Counted from the stretch's first letter, positions 1 to 7,766 are shown. The stretch: 51,080 nucleotides of DNA from Bradyrhizobium centrolobii (GCF_001641635.1 NZ_LUUB01000071.1:1-51080), one strand, 5' to 3'. Translations and numbers: made by a program. The notes: generated by a model from the letters alone, not told the origin.

Positions 1-15
1 GAGCTTCTGCCAGAG

Positions 16-843
16 TTAGGCTGCCGCGCGGAACGGCAGCGGGTTGAAGTAAGCTTGATCCGGGGTGCCGCGGTCAAGGCTCGAGTGGGGGCGCCGGCCA
101 TTGTAAAAGTCGAGGTATCGGCCGATCGAGGCGCGGGCGTCGGACACGGTGTCGTAGGCGCGCAGATAGGCCTCCTCATATTTGACACTGCGCCACAGCC
201 GCTCGACGAACACATTGTCGCGCCAGGCGCCCCGGCCGTCCATGCTGATGGCGATGCCCTGACTGGCGAGCACGCCGGTGAACGCGGCGCCCGTGAACTG
301 CGAGCCTTGGTCGGTGTTGAAGATTTCCGGCTTGCCGTGGCAAGCAAGAGCATCCTCCAGCGTCTCGACGCAGAATGCGGCTTCCATCGTGATCGAGACG
401 CGCCACGACAGCACCCTGCGGCTGAACCAGTCAAGCACCACCGCGAGATAGACGAAGCCGCGCGCCATCGGGATGTAGGTGATGTCCATTGCCCAGACCT
501 GGTTCGGTCGTGTGATCTCGATCCCGCGCAGCAGATACGGATAGATCTTGTGCCCGGGTTCGGGTTTGGTGGTGCGCGGACGGCGGTAGAGCGCCTCTAT
601 CCCCATCCGCCGCATCAGCGTTTTGACATGCCGGCGGCCGATCTTGCACCCCTCGGCAGCCAGCAGGTCTCGCAACATTCGCGAACCGGCGAAAGGAAAC
701 TCCAGGTGCAGCCGGTCGAGCCGGCGCATGATCGCGAGGTCGGCGGGCGACACCGGACGTGGTAGATAATAGACACTGCCACGGCTGATCTTCAAAACTT
801 CCGCCTGTTTCGTGATCGGCAGGCCGTGCTCACGGTCGATCAT
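16..843 (-). CDS. IS3-family transposase OrfB (DDE integrase core)
   Basis: The 275-residue product is the catalytic subunit of the IS3 transposase. It starts with an HTH_21-like region (around residues 45-100) followed by the rve integrase core. The catalytic triad is visible as D in VWAMDITYIP, D in FNTDQGSQF and E in NVFVERLWRSVKYEE, with the usual C-terminal YNGRRPHSSLDRGTP block. The ATG at 843 overlaps the orfA stop codon. The open frame extends upstream to 1020 in the -1 frame relative to orfA, which is what frameshift expression requires. No internal stop or frameshift is seen, so the element may be active. Confidence 0.9.
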   Translation of the reverse strand: MIDREHGLPITKQAEVLKISRGSVYYLPRPVSPADLAIMRRLDRLHLEFPFAGSRMLRDLLAAEGCKIGRRHVKTLMRRMGIEALYRRPRTTKPEPGHKIYPYLLRGIEITRPNQVWAMDITYIPMARGFVYLAVVLDWFSRRVLSWRVSITMEAAFCVETLEDALACHGKPEIFNTDQGSQFTGAAFTGVLASQGIAISMDGRGAWRDNVFVERLWRSVKYEEAYLRAYDTVSDARASIGRYLDFYNGRRPHSSLDRGTPDQAYFNPLPFRAAA

Positions 844-1151
844 CGCTTTGCGCTCAGCAGACCGGCTTTGCTGAGCGCGCCTTCTAAAAAATCGTTCTCC
901 AGCGTCAGCTCCCCGATCTTGGCGTGCAGCGTTTTCACGTCCACCGCCGGCTCGCTCGTTCTGTTGCCACCGCCAGCACCAAATACCTCGGCCGCCGCTT
1001 CCTGAAGCTGGGACTTCCACTGCGTGATCTGGTTCGGGTGCACGTCGAAATGCTCAGCCAGCTGGGCCAGCGTCATCTCGCCCTTGATTGCGGCTAACGC
1101 TACCTTGGCCTTGAATGCCGGTGCGTGGTGCCGGCGGGCTCGTCTGCTCAT
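840..1151 (-). CDS. IS3-family transposase OrfA (helix-turn-helix subunit)
   Basis: The 103-residue product binds the IS ends. It is basic at the N-terminus and has a helix-turn-helix around residues 10-50, with the IS3 OrfA pattern TLAQLAEHFDVHPNQITQWK, followed by a leucine-rich coiled segment (LHAKIGELTLENDFLEGAL) typical of OrfA oligomerisation. The ATG at 1151 is preceded by GGAGAGACG; an in-frame TTG at 1175 would add eight residues but has no clear ribosome binding site. The stop TGA overlaps the ATG of orfB (ATGA). A slippery heptamer near the end also allows a fused OrfAB transposase. Confidence 0.88.
   Translation of the reverse strand: MSRRARRHHAPAFKAKVALAAIKGEMTLAQLAEHFDVHPNQITQWKSQLQEAAAEVFGAGGGNRTSEPAVDVKTLHAKIGELTLENDFLEGALSKAGLLSAKR
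885..891 (-). other. Programmed -1 frameshift heptamer T TTT TTA
   Basis: On the coding strand the orfA codons GAT TTT TTA contain the heptamer T TTT TTA in the canonical X XXY YYZ register. A -1 slip here enters a frame that stays open through orfB to base 16, giving an OrfAB fusion, the usual active transposase of IS3 elements. I did not model a stimulatory downstream structure. Confidence 0.6.
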
Positions 1152-1187
1152 CGTCTCTCCTGATTCGCGGGACAATCTTGCCCGCCG

Positions 1188-1664
1188 TCAGGCAGAAACT
1201 CCACTTATCGCCCTGTCCAGATTTCCGGAGCCAGCTCTGAGAATGTTGCTGAAACACTGCAACACCGTCTCGCCCCTTTGGTTGCGCAAGTGGATTTGGT
1301 CGCGAAGGATTCCCCTATCGGGGTTCGATCTCGACTCGCGCTTCTCCAAAACGGTTGATTCGAGATCGAGTTCATCCCCCGGTCGTACTGCGTTCGGCAG
1401 CCTCAGCTCATCCCAGCCCATTCCGGCAAGGACACGAAGCGGAGGCTGTAGTTTGCTCGTTAACGAGATAAAGATCGCGAACGTATGGGCACCCGATGCC
1501 GACAGTCCTCCAAAAACTGAACGCGCAGCAGCTTCCTCATCGACGTGGAAGGGCCGTGGGTCATACTGCTTAGCGAACTGAATGATTTCGTCCTTGGAGA
1601 CAAGATAGGGCCCAGCCTTGCGCCTATTGCCAATTTCGGCGTCTTCAAAATACAAGCTGGTCAT
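1188..1664 (-). pseudogene. MaoC-family dehydratase, 3' end replaced by IS3
   Basis: The product resembles single-domain MaoC (hot-dog fold) enoyl-CoA hydratase-like proteins. The active-site signature is visible near residues 32-41 (QYDPRPFHVD), followed by the GGLSASGAHT helix and the GWDELRLPNAVRPGD strand region. The frame runs into the IS3 right end: the last five or six codons and the TGA at 1188-1190 come from the IS inverted repeat. Nearly the whole domain is retained (158 residues; the family is about 150), so the product may still fold. The ATG at 1664 has AAGGATTGACC before it. The substrate is unknown. Confidence 0.75.
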
Positions 1665-1827
1665 CGGTCAATCCTTTACGAGCTTACTAATCGATAGGGA
1701 CGGCAAAGGAAAAAGATGGCTGACTCTCGTATGATTGTAATCTCAGTGCTCGCTCACCTCCACCGCCGCTTTTTGACCCTGAGCGGCCATTCGCGCACCC
1801 TCGAAGTCCTACTCTTCAAGTATCCCA

Positions 1828-2997
1828 TTACTTCGGCGCGCCGCGGAGCGAAGCCGGATGACCTGGCAATTTCAGTTTCTTGCCAGTGTCGGTGACCTGC
1901 GTCCCGTTTATCCTCATGATCGACATGTTGCTATCGAGGAAGTTTCCGATGTAGGCGTAGTTGCCGTCCGGCGAAAAGGCGACGCCCTCGGCAAGCCCGC
2001 CGACCTCGATCTCGTCGCTTACTTTCGTCACCCTTTTGTCATCGATCTTCAGCACCACGGCCGCGCCTCCTTTGCGTGAAAAGAACGCTTTCTTATCGGA
2101 GTTGCCGCCGACGAGAATTGCAAGCGCTAAGTCGCCCTTTGGGCTAATGGCAAAACCTTCCGGCGCATCGCCCACGACGATGTGGTCGATGACGCGCGGC
2201 GGATTTTGCTCAAGGTCGATGACGCTCACCGTATCGACATTGCCATCGGCGTACCCGCCTCCCCCGTTGTTGGCGACGAGCGCGATCTTGCCGTTCGGTA
2301 CGATGTCGACGTTATACGGGAAAACACCGGTCGGCATATCGTACTTCTCGTAGCGGACCTTTTGACCGTCGATCTTCAAGAACGCGACCTTGTTGACGAC
2401 CGGCTTAACAGCCAGTCCCTTGGTGCCGTCCGCCGAGATTGCGACATGCGCGACGCTATCGCCCATCGCAATCGTGTCTGTGACCTTCACCTCCTTGCCG
2501 GAGATGCTGAGGACGCTGACCGAATTGTCGGCGCGATTCGTGACGAGCGCCAGGTCACCTTTCTTGCTGATATCAAGCCCCGATGGCTGCTTGCCGACGT
2601 TGACGGTGCCGATCTGCTTAGGCGGGCTCGCCTTCAAGTCGAAGATGTAGACTTTATCGTCCGGCACCGGCTTCCAGTTCTCGCCATCCTTTATCTGCGT
2701 CACTGAGTTAGCGACGAGCGCAATCTCGCCGCTTGGATGCACGGCAAGATTGGTCGGCGGCCCAAAGATGCTGTTCTCGAGTGCAATGCTCGTCAGGATC
2801 TTCGGGTTCTCACGGTCGCCGATGTCGATGAAGGAGATCGTGTCCTTGCCTGGCGGCAGGTAGACCGTCTTGCCGGCGTCGTCCCACAAGACCTTCTCGT
2901 CGTTGCCGGACACGAGAATCTGTGCGCCACCGGTCATCGGCAGCGCAAGGAGGGCCGCACCAACGAGCACAGCGGTACTTAAATGCCTCTGCTGCAT
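1828..2997 (-). CDS. Secreted YVTN/lactonase-like beta-propeller protein
   Basis: The 389-residue product begins with a signal peptide (residues 1-25, ending MTGGAQ). The rest is a seven-bladed-type propeller of repeats such as GDLALVTNRADNSVSVLSI, GKIALVANNGGG and GNYAYIGNFLDSNMSIMRI. This matches the YncE / 40-residue YVTN / cytochrome d1-like family of periplasmic propellers. No heme-binding CXXCH motif is present, so it is not a d1-type reductase. The start is supported by GGAAGGAGGGAATT just before ATG. It stands alone between the MaoC gene and decayed DNA. Its ligand or activity cannot be told from sequence. Confidence 0.8.
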   Translation of the reverse strand: MQQRHLSTAVLVGAALLALPMTGGAQILVSGNDEKVLWDDAGKTVYLPPGKDTISFIDIGDRENPKILTSIALENSIFGPPTNLAVHPSGEIALVANSVTQIKDGENWKPVPDDKVYIFDLKASPPKQIGTVNVGKQPSGLDISKKGDLALVTNRADNSVSVLSISGKEVKVTDTIAMGDSVAHVAISADGTKGLAVKPVVNKVAFLKIDGQKVRYEKYDMPTGVFPYNVDIVPNGKIALVANNGGGGYADGNVDTVSVIDLEQNPPRVIDHIVVGDAPEGFAISPKGDLALAILVGGNSDKKAFFSRKGGAAVVLKIDDKRVTKVSDEIEVGGLAEGVAFSPDGNYAYIGNFLDSNMSIMRINGTQVTDTGKKLKLPGHPASLRGAPK

Positions 2998-3294
2998 AAT
3001 TCCCTCCTTCCTTGCGGGCGTGGACCTACGTTGTTTCCGCAGCGAGCCTGATTAGTGCCCGAAGTCGACAACTCGGCATCAGGATGCGCCCGCTGCGCCG
3101 TACCGGCAAGCCAAATTGGAATGGCGCGGAGGAGCGCCGTCTTAGTCGCCAACTATATCGGGTTATCTGGTGTTCCTGGCAGGAGAACCAGTACAGGAAT
3201 TTGCGGTATCACCACGTCGGCATGGGGATGTCGGCAATTGGCCCAACCCTGCCGAAGTTGATCGGGCAGAGTATGTCCGCTCTGCCTGGGTATT
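2998..3294. other. Intergenic, no gene recognised
   Basis: This stretch holds the leader of the propeller gene at its left edge and runs to the integrase remnant. Short open frames here resemble nothing I recognise. Confidence 0.5.
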
Positions 3295-3549
3295 TCAGAC
3301 CTCCACTTGTTCCGCTATCGAGAGCGCGTCGTCCACCTCAGTGCCGAGGTACCTGACTGTGCTTTCAATCTTGGTGTGTCCGAGCGGGAGTTGGACGGCT
3401 CGCAAGTTGCCGGTGCGCCGGTAGATCAATGTTGCCTTTGTCCAACGTAACGAGTGCGTGCCAAACAATTTCGGAGAGCGAGCATGCGCCGCACCTTTCG
3501 GGGCTTGCAGAAATGGCAGTGCCGTGGGTCTCCACTTGGTCGGTAGCAT
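3295..3549 (-). pseudogene. Tyrosine recombinase (phage-type integrase), C-terminal remnant
   Basis: The last roughly 80 codons of the frame ending at 3295 match the catalytic end of a tyrosine site-specific recombinase. The HxxR box is GTHSLRW, followed by KATLIYRRTGNLRAVQ, the LGHTKIESTVRYLG segment with the nucleophilic tyrosine, and the tail DDALSIAEQVEV. The N-terminal domain and the first catalytic arginine are absent; upstream of about 3550 the frame is antisense to the neighbouring methyltransferase and unrelated to integrases. It is therefore a truncated, inactive remnant, a sign that an integrated element was once here. Confidence 0.8.
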
Positions 3550-4197
3550 TTGACCCCTTGCAGACATCAGCGACACTGCCCAGCTTTGCTGAATGAACGT
3601 CACGCTGGCAAGATTGTCGCCCATTACGAGCGTCACGCTTCCGATTGGGATGCAGATCGAAGAAGCTGCGGCTGGAATGACAAGAAATGGCATGACCGCT
3701 TCGTCGCATTGCTGCACAACGGCGCGAGAGTCCTCGACTTGGGATGTGGCGGAGGCATGCCGGTCGCGTGCAATGTTGTGGCCCATGGAATGTGGGTAAC
3801 GGGCGTCGATAGCTCGCCGTCTTTGATCGCGCTGTGTCGAGAGCGGCTCCCGGACCAAGAGTGGATCGTCGCAGACATGCGCGGCCTTCGGCTTCCCAGA
3901 GTATTCGAGGGAATTTTAGCATGGGATAGCTATTTCCACCTCGATCCCGTTGACCAACGTTCCATGTTTGAAGTGTTTGCTGCCCACGCCCGTCAGGGCA
4001 CGATCTTAATGTTCAATACCGGCCCGACCTTCGGCGAGGCAGTCGGCAGCTATCGAGGTGACCCACTCTATCATTCCAGCCTAGATCCGAGCGAATATCG
4101 CCAGTTGCTCGCTCGATACGACCTTGAGCTCATCGATCACTCAATCGAAGACCCGCAGGTCGGCGGTCGTACTGTTTGGCTCGCACGCGGCCGCTGA
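3550..4197 (+). CDS. Class I SAM-dependent methyltransferase
   Basis: The product, up to 215 residues, carries a Rossmann methyltransferase fold. Motif I is VLDLGCGGGMPVA (around residues 61-73), followed by VTGVDSSPSLIALCRERLP, the acidic DMRGL segment and LAWDSYFHLDP. The substrate is unknown. The start is uncertain: the listed TTG at 3550 lies where the integrase remnant begins, and the recognisable part starts near NERHAGKIVAHYERHASDWD. The 5' end may have been altered by the rearrangement that truncated the integrase. An OsmC-type gene follows 42 bases downstream on the same strand and may be cotranscribed. Confidence 0.75.
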   Translation: MTPCRHQRHCPALLNERHAGKIVAHYERHASDWDADRRSCGWNDKKWHDRFVALLHNGARVLDLGCGGGMPVACNVVAHGMWVTGVDSSPSLIALCRERLPDQEWIVADMRGLRLPRVFEGILAWDSYFHLDPVDQRSMFEVFAAHARQGTILMFNTGPTFGEAVGSYRGDPLYHSSLDPSEYRQLLARYDLELIDHSIEDPQVGGRTVWLARGR

Positions 4198-4239
4198 GAG
4201 AAGGACCGAATAGGCATCGGCGCCCATTCGGCCATAGGG

Positions 4240-4713
4240 ATGTCGGAGGTTCCAATGGAGACCAAGAGGGCCTACAAATCTTTTCGCTACAAGGCCAACA
4301 CCGTCTGGAGCTCCGCGCGGCGGGGTACGCTTTCGGCGTCGGGAAAACCAAACATCGTCGTTGGCAGTCCGCCGGAGTTCAAAGGTGCGCCAGACATCTG
4401 GGCGCCCGAAGAGCTACTGGTGGGCTCGGTCAATACATGCATGATGCTGACTTTCCTCACGCTTGCGCATGCCAAAGGTCTGACGCCGGTCGGATATGAA
4501 AGTGAAGCTGAGGGCCTGCTCGAAAACGTCGAAGGCAAGTACCGCATCACGGAAGTCACCGTTCGACCCCGCGTAAGCCTCAAAAGCAGGGCCGAGCTCG
4601 AGCGTGCCCGCGAAATTATGGGAAACGTTGAAGCGCAGTGCTTCATCTCCAATTCGATAAAATCGGCGGTCTCGCTCAGTGCGGAGTTTGTCGTTGCTCC
4701 TTCGCCGGAGTGA
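4240..4713 (+). CDS. OsmC-family peroxiredoxin-like protein
   Basis: The 157-residue product fits the OsmC/Ohr superfamily, thiol peroxidases that reduce organic hydroperoxides. The two family cysteines are present in the expected places: VNTCMMLTF (about residue 68) at the start of the central helix and EAQCFISNSIK (about residue 136). The APEELLVGSVNTC context is the standard active-site helix entry. An alternative ATG at 4255 (METKRAYKS) would shorten the protein by five residues. The gene lies directly before a decayed mobile-element zone and shows no frame damage. Confidence 0.8.
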   Translation: MSEVPMETKRAYKSFRYKANTVWSSARRGTLSASGKPNIVVGSPPEFKGAPDIWAPEELLVGSVNTCMMLTFLTLAHAKGLTPVGYESEAEGLLENVEGKYRITEVTVRPRVSLKSRAELERAREIMGNVEAQCFISNSIKSAVSLSAEFVVAPSPE

Positions 4714-4732
4714 AGACGAAAGATCGGCTGCA

Positions 4733-4760
4733 CGAGTCCGGATCTGGCCCATCAGCGAAG
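4733..4760 (+). repeat. Dispersed repeat, copy A (left part)
   Basis: The sequence GAGTCCGGATCTGGCCCATC matches the left edge of the repeat seen at 7639, 11061 and 12945 (consensus GAGTCCGGAATTGGCCCATC). It ends about 50 bases before the group II intron 5' fragment. Confidence 0.6.
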
Positions 4761-4809
4761 TGACGGCCCCCTCATTGAGGTCCGCTCAGTGGGGCACAAC
4801 GGACTAGAT

Positions 4810-5279
4810 TTGCGAAGCGCCGGGAGACCGGCAAGGAGTAGAGAGTGCAAGTCTCTTACGATGAAGGAGTAGCGATCCACATCGGCCCCGAGTCATGCGC
4901 AGTTGCCCGCGAGGGTTTCGGCGAAGCGTTGACAGGGGGGCGCATAGGCCAGCCATCGAGCCGCGAAAGAGTCCTATTCCGGGTGCCGACGCCGTGCAAA
5001 TAGCGGAAGGCAGCACGTCCAGGCGCGTTATCGCGAGCGCCAGGACGACCCGGCGTGGTCAGAGACTCTGGCATGTGCAGACGCTCCTTGCACGGGAACC
5101 GGGAGATCTCGCGATCGACCGCTCGGCAACAGCCGTCGGTCCGCATCGGGAAGGCGAGGGGCCGTAGCCGATGATGCACGGTCGCGAGAAGTCAGACTCT
5201 GCCATAGTAGCTGTGAAGCCGACGAACAAAGCGGTCCCGACCGCAGCGGAGCCGGTGGAGCCAAGGGCGGGGGGACGTG
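4810..5279 (+). mobile_element. Group II intron, 5' fragment (truncated by IS5)
   Basis: From about TGCGAAGCGCCGGGAG onward the sequence has the layout of the 5' half of a bacterial group II intron of the type whose encoded protein starts MHGREKSDSA. A GC-rich structured leader without a credible gene leads to the reverse-transcriptase start codon at 5174. The fragment stops at about 5279, where IS5-family DNA begins. The identification rests on remembered similarity to rhizobial introns plus the protein start; the exact 5' boundary is approximate. Confidence 0.7.
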
Positions 5280-5302
5280 GACTCATTGAGGCGCAGCCAT
5301 AG
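5174..5302 (+). pseudogene. Group II intron reverse transcriptase/maturase, N-terminal remnant
   Basis: The frame from ATG 5174 encodes MHGREKSDSAIVAVKPTNKA, then AAEPVEPRAGGRG. This matches the characteristic N-terminus of rhizobial group II intron-encoded proteins (reverse transcriptase plus maturase). After about 35 codons it enters IS5 DNA and stops at 5300-5302. None of the reverse transcriptase or maturase domains remains, so it is inactive. A C-terminal remnant of the same protein type lies at 11,149-11,385. Confidence 0.72.
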
Positions 5303-6031
5303 CCTGACTGACGCGGGTTGAACGAAGGCAAGATAGTTGGCAGCAAGCCTGTTGTACCGGGTCGCCACCCGACGACATTGCTTGATCCTGTTGAAGAACC
5401 GCTCGACCCGGTTGCGAGCGCGGTAGAGATCGGGGCTGAAGCATATCGGGGCGTTGCGATTGCTTTTCGGAGGGATGTTGGCCCACGCTCCCTTCTTCAT
5501 GGCAAGCTCTCTGATCCAATCAGCGTCGCAGCCACGGTCAGCAAGCAGCATTGCCCCAGACTTCAGACGAGACAGCATTTTCCCCGCAAGCCGAACGTCG
5601 TGGGCCTCACCGGGGCTCAGTGCCAGCCGCACCGGCAGGCCATTGCCGTCGACCACCGCATGAATTTTACTCGTCAAGCCGCCGCGTGACCTTCCCATCA
5701 ACTGACGCTGGTTCTTTGTGATGCAGGCTCCATGCCGATGCACGCGGACAATGGAGGTGTCGATCATCTGGACGGCTGCATCGTGAGCAGAGGCAAGTGC
5801 GTCTATGATGCGGCCACAAACACCAGCCCGCCGCCAGCGGACGAAACGGTTGTAGCAAGTCGTGTACGGGCCAAACGCCTTCGGCAGGTCGCGCCAGGGT
5901 GCTCCTGATCGGAGGACCCAGAAGATGCCATTGAGGACACGACGGTCATTTACCCGAGGAACGCCACGCGGCTTGTTGGGCAGCATCGGCTTGATAGCAA
6001 CCCATTCATAGTCGGCGAGTTCGTAGCGCAT
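5192..6031 (-). CDS. IS5-family transposase with foreign C-terminal tail
   Basis: The 279-residue product has the IS5 N-terminal block (YEWVAIKPMLPNKPRGVPRVNDRRVLNGI), the DDE core with D in MIDTSIVRVHRHG and D in LLADRGCDADWI, and the E-bearing RNRVERFFNRIKQCRRVATRY. The start is ATG 6031 (MRYELADYEW); a GTG at 6064 is possible. The native end is close to VRLWLRLNEST. From there the frame runs across the IS edge into the antisense of the intron reverse transcriptase and adds about 28 unrelated residues. The catalytic core is intact, so the element might still be mobile. Confidence 0.85.
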   Translation of the reverse strand: MRYELADYEWVAIKPMLPNKPRGVPRVNDRRVLNGIFWVLRSGAPWRDLPKAFGPYTTCYNRFVRWRRAGVCGRIIDALASAHDAAVQMIDTSIVRVHRHGACITKNQRQLMGRSRGGLTSKIHAVVDGNGLPVRLALSPGEAHDVRLAGKMLSRLKSGAMLLADRGCDADWIRELAMKKGAWANIPPKSNRNAPICFSPDLYRARNRVERFFNRIKQCRRVATRYNRLAANYLAFVQPASVRLWLRLNESTSPRPWLHRLRCGRDRFVRRLHSYYGRV

Positions 6032-6070
6032 GATTCGAGCCCCCAGTTTGGGAGTTTGAATCACAGGGGT
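5278..6070 (-). mobile_element. IS5-family insertion sequence
   Basis: One transposase gene occupies the element. The left boundary is set by the junction with the intron fragment near 5278. The right boundary lies near 6065-6070, just upstream of the transposase start, beside another dispersed-repeat copy. I could not align convincing terminal inverted repeats by eye, so both edges are approximate to about ten bases. Confidence 0.75.
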
Positions 6071-6158
6071 CTGGCCAAGCGTCGGCGCTTACGGACGGAA
6101 GCGGACATCAACCTGCCGACGCACCCGCTGAATCCGTCGAAAATGACCCATAGCGGGC
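6067..6158 (+). repeat. Dispersed repeat, copy B (mainly right part)
   Basis: The segment GAAGCGGACATCAACCTGCC, followed by CTGAATCCGTCGAAAATGAC and CCATAGCGGGC, aligns with copy C (GAAGCGGACATGAACCGCC, then CTGAATCGGTCGAAGATGAC and CCTTAGCGGGC). The left part is diverged or was cut by the IS5 insertion. Confidence 0.6.
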
Positions 6159-6160
6159 CT

Positions 6161-6192
6161 CACAGGGTGTTCGAATCTCCTCAGGCGCACCA
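6161..6192 (+). other. tRNA 3'-end-like fragment, possible attachment-site remnant
   Basis: The bases GTGTTCGAATCTCCTCAGGCGCACCA look like the T-loop, acceptor strand and CCA of a tRNA, closest in memory to alphaproteobacterial tRNA-Arg ends (CAGGCGCACCA). No 5' half, anticodon arm or D arm precedes it, and the T stem pairs imperfectly. A 3' tRNA tail without a tRNA is typical of an old attachment site of an integrative element, and an integrase remnant lies 2.6 kb away. This is suggestive, not proven. Confidence 0.4.
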
Positions 6193-6425
6193 CGGCCGAT
6201 GAAGACGGGCCATGTTCGCCGTGGCGCTATGACGCCAAAATATGCTTTTCGCGTCAACCGCCAAGGTTGCGACGACCTGCGATGTCACCCTGTCGCAACA
6301 CTTGCCCGCAAAAACTACATCCGGTTGCTTGCAACGGAACAAGAGTTCCGCTCAGTCCTAGCGCCTGCAGAGGCCGGCGGGTATTTTTCTCATCGTGACT
6401 GGCTCAACCGATTTTTAGGTGCGTG

Positions 6426-7238
6426 ATGAAGAATCTTTTTTCGACAACGATCGCGTTCGCATTCTTGACGGTGGGGTCGGCTGGCGCGGCCGATCTGTCG
6501 GCGGCACCAGTCTATAAGGCGCCGGTCGTGGCACCGGCCGCCTTCAGTTGGACCGGCTGGTATGTCGGCGTCAACGCCGGCTGGGCCTGGAACGACAGCA
6601 CCGACACCATCACAGCAGCCAACGCCGCAGCGCAGGGATTTGTCACCTTTTCCGACATCGCCACGTCCTTGCCCTTGAGCTCGAATGGGTTCATCGGCGG
6701 CGGCCAGGCGGGCTACAATTGGCAGGTCACCCCGATGTGGGTCCTTGGCTTTGAGAGCGACATCCAATGGGCAGACATCAAGAAAACGGTGTCGTTGCCC
6801 GGCCCCAACGATCCTAGTCGCATTATGACCGGCAGTGAAAAGCTCGACTGGTTCGGCACAGTTCGCGGCCGGGTGGGCGTGGCGCCATGGGATCGTTCTC
6901 TGCTTTACGTCACCGGTGGATTGGCGTACGGGCAAGTGAACCTGTCCACAGCCCTCACGAGAACGAGTGGGTGTGGCGGCAATAACTGCCAAGCCGGCTC
7001 CGCCACCGAAACTCGCTTCGGATGGACGGTTGGCGCGGGGCTCGAATGGGCCTTCGTCAAGGATTGGAGCTTTAAGGCCGAATACCTTCACTACGATCTC
7101 GGCAGCATCTCGCACGTGATGACGGATCCGTTCTTCCCGGCGATCTTCAACGCTTCCGCGGACCTGAAGGGAAATATCGCGCGAGTCGGCTTGAACTACC
7201 GCTTCGGTTCGGGCGGCCCGGTAGTCGCGAAATACTGA
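6426..7238 (+). CDS. Omp25/Omp31-like outer membrane beta-barrel protein
   Basis: The 270-residue product has a signal peptide (residues 1-22, ending SAGAADL). It then shows the Bradyrhizobium/Brucella Omp25-like pattern: FSWTGWYVGVNAGWAW at the first strand, GFIGGGQAGYNWQ, WVLGFESDIQWADIK, the VRGRVGVAPWDRSLLYVTGGLAYG hairpin and a closing strand IARVGLNYRFGSG. It forms an eight-stranded outer-membrane barrel, probably structural or porin-like. The ATG at 6426 is preferred over the GTG at 6423. It stands alone among mobile-element debris, with AGGTGCG as a weak ribosome binding site. Confidence 0.87.
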   Translation: MKNLFSTTIAFAFLTVGSAGAADLSAAPVYKAPVVAPAAFSWTGWYVGVNAGWAWNDSTDTITAANAAAQGFVTFSDIATSLPLSSNGFIGGGQAGYNWQVTPMWVLGFESDIQWADIKKTVSLPGPNDPSRIMTGSEKLDWFGTVRGRVGVAPWDRSLLYVTGGLAYGQVNLSTALTRTSGCGGNNCQAGSATETRFGWTVGAGLEWAFVKDWSFKAEYLHYDLGSISHVMTDPFFPAIFNASADLKGNIARVGLNYRFGSGGPVVAKY

Positions 7239-7283
7239 TCGAAAACAGGCTGGGTCGTAGACTGCCGACCGCGTGCAGGCAGG

Positions 7284-7553
7284 ATGAAAGCAGCGAGGGC
7301 CGCCCCGTTTGATCGGGTGGCCGCGCTGCGCGCCAACCCGAGTTCACCGTTCGATGTCCAGACACCGGCGTCGTTCGATGCGCATCGCGCGCTGTTGCCA
7401 TTGCTCGAAAGCGGCAACTTCGCGGCTTTCGAAACGCTGATGACGTCGCGCATCACCAATTCAGGGCTGCCCCACGCGCGGGCGCTGCAAGTTAAGCATG
7501 TTCGTGGACGTTTCTCCCGCTACATGGCTGTGAGCCAGAGTGTGCAGACATGA
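7284..7553 (+). CDS. Small open frame of unknown function, doubtful
   Basis: An 89-codon frame follows the porin gene by 45 bases. It contains a plausible helical stretch (RALLPLLESGNFAAFETLMTSRI) but no recognisable family, signal peptide or clear ribosome binding site. It may be a fragment of a lost gene or a chance frame. The rest of 7239-7851 holds repeat copy C and no gene I can support. Confidence 0.2.
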   Translation: MKAARAAPFDRVAALRANPSSPFDVQTPASFDAHRALLPLLESGNFAAFETLMTSRITNSGLPHARALQVKHVRGRFSRYMAVSQSVQT

Positions 7554-7638
7554 GGATGACGGTTCGCAAATGAAGGAATGGCGCGCCATTTCAGATCCAA
7601 GAACCGCTCATCGCGTCAAATCCGCGAGCGCCCACTAG

Positions 7639-7766
7639 GTCCGGAAGTGGCCCATCGCGTCAGTTCGCGCCAACGCAGCACCATGGTCCGTATCGGAGCG
7701 AAGCGGACATGAACCGCCAGGCAAAACCGACTGAATCGGTCGAAGATGACCCTTAGCGGGCTTTCC
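7639..7766 (+). repeat. Dispersed repeat, copy C (fullest copy, about 125 bp)
   Basis: The copy runs from GTCCGGAAGTGGCCCATCGC through GAGCGAAGCGGACATGAACC to CTGAATCGGTCGAAGATGAC and CCTTAGCGGGCTTTCC. Its left part matches copies A, D and E, and its right part matches copy B. Confidence 0.7.

Larger units (their letters stand above)
1..1203 (-). mobile_element. IS3-family insertion sequence, nearly complete
   Basis: The element carries orfA and orfB on the minus strand. The terminal inverted repeats can be read directly: the left end begins GAGCTTCTGCCAGAG at base 1, and the right end, read inward from 1203, is TGGAGTTTCTGCCTGAC. Since the right end starts with TGGAG, the left tip (TG) probably lies two bases outside the window. 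The right end sits inside the last codons of the neighbouring MaoC-type gene. The target duplication cannot be checked because the left flank is missing. Confidence 0.88.

Noticed and set aside
6199..6425. 75-codon plus-strand frame before the porin gene
   Set aside because: No family, no ribosome binding site, and it lies in repeat and attachment-site debris.
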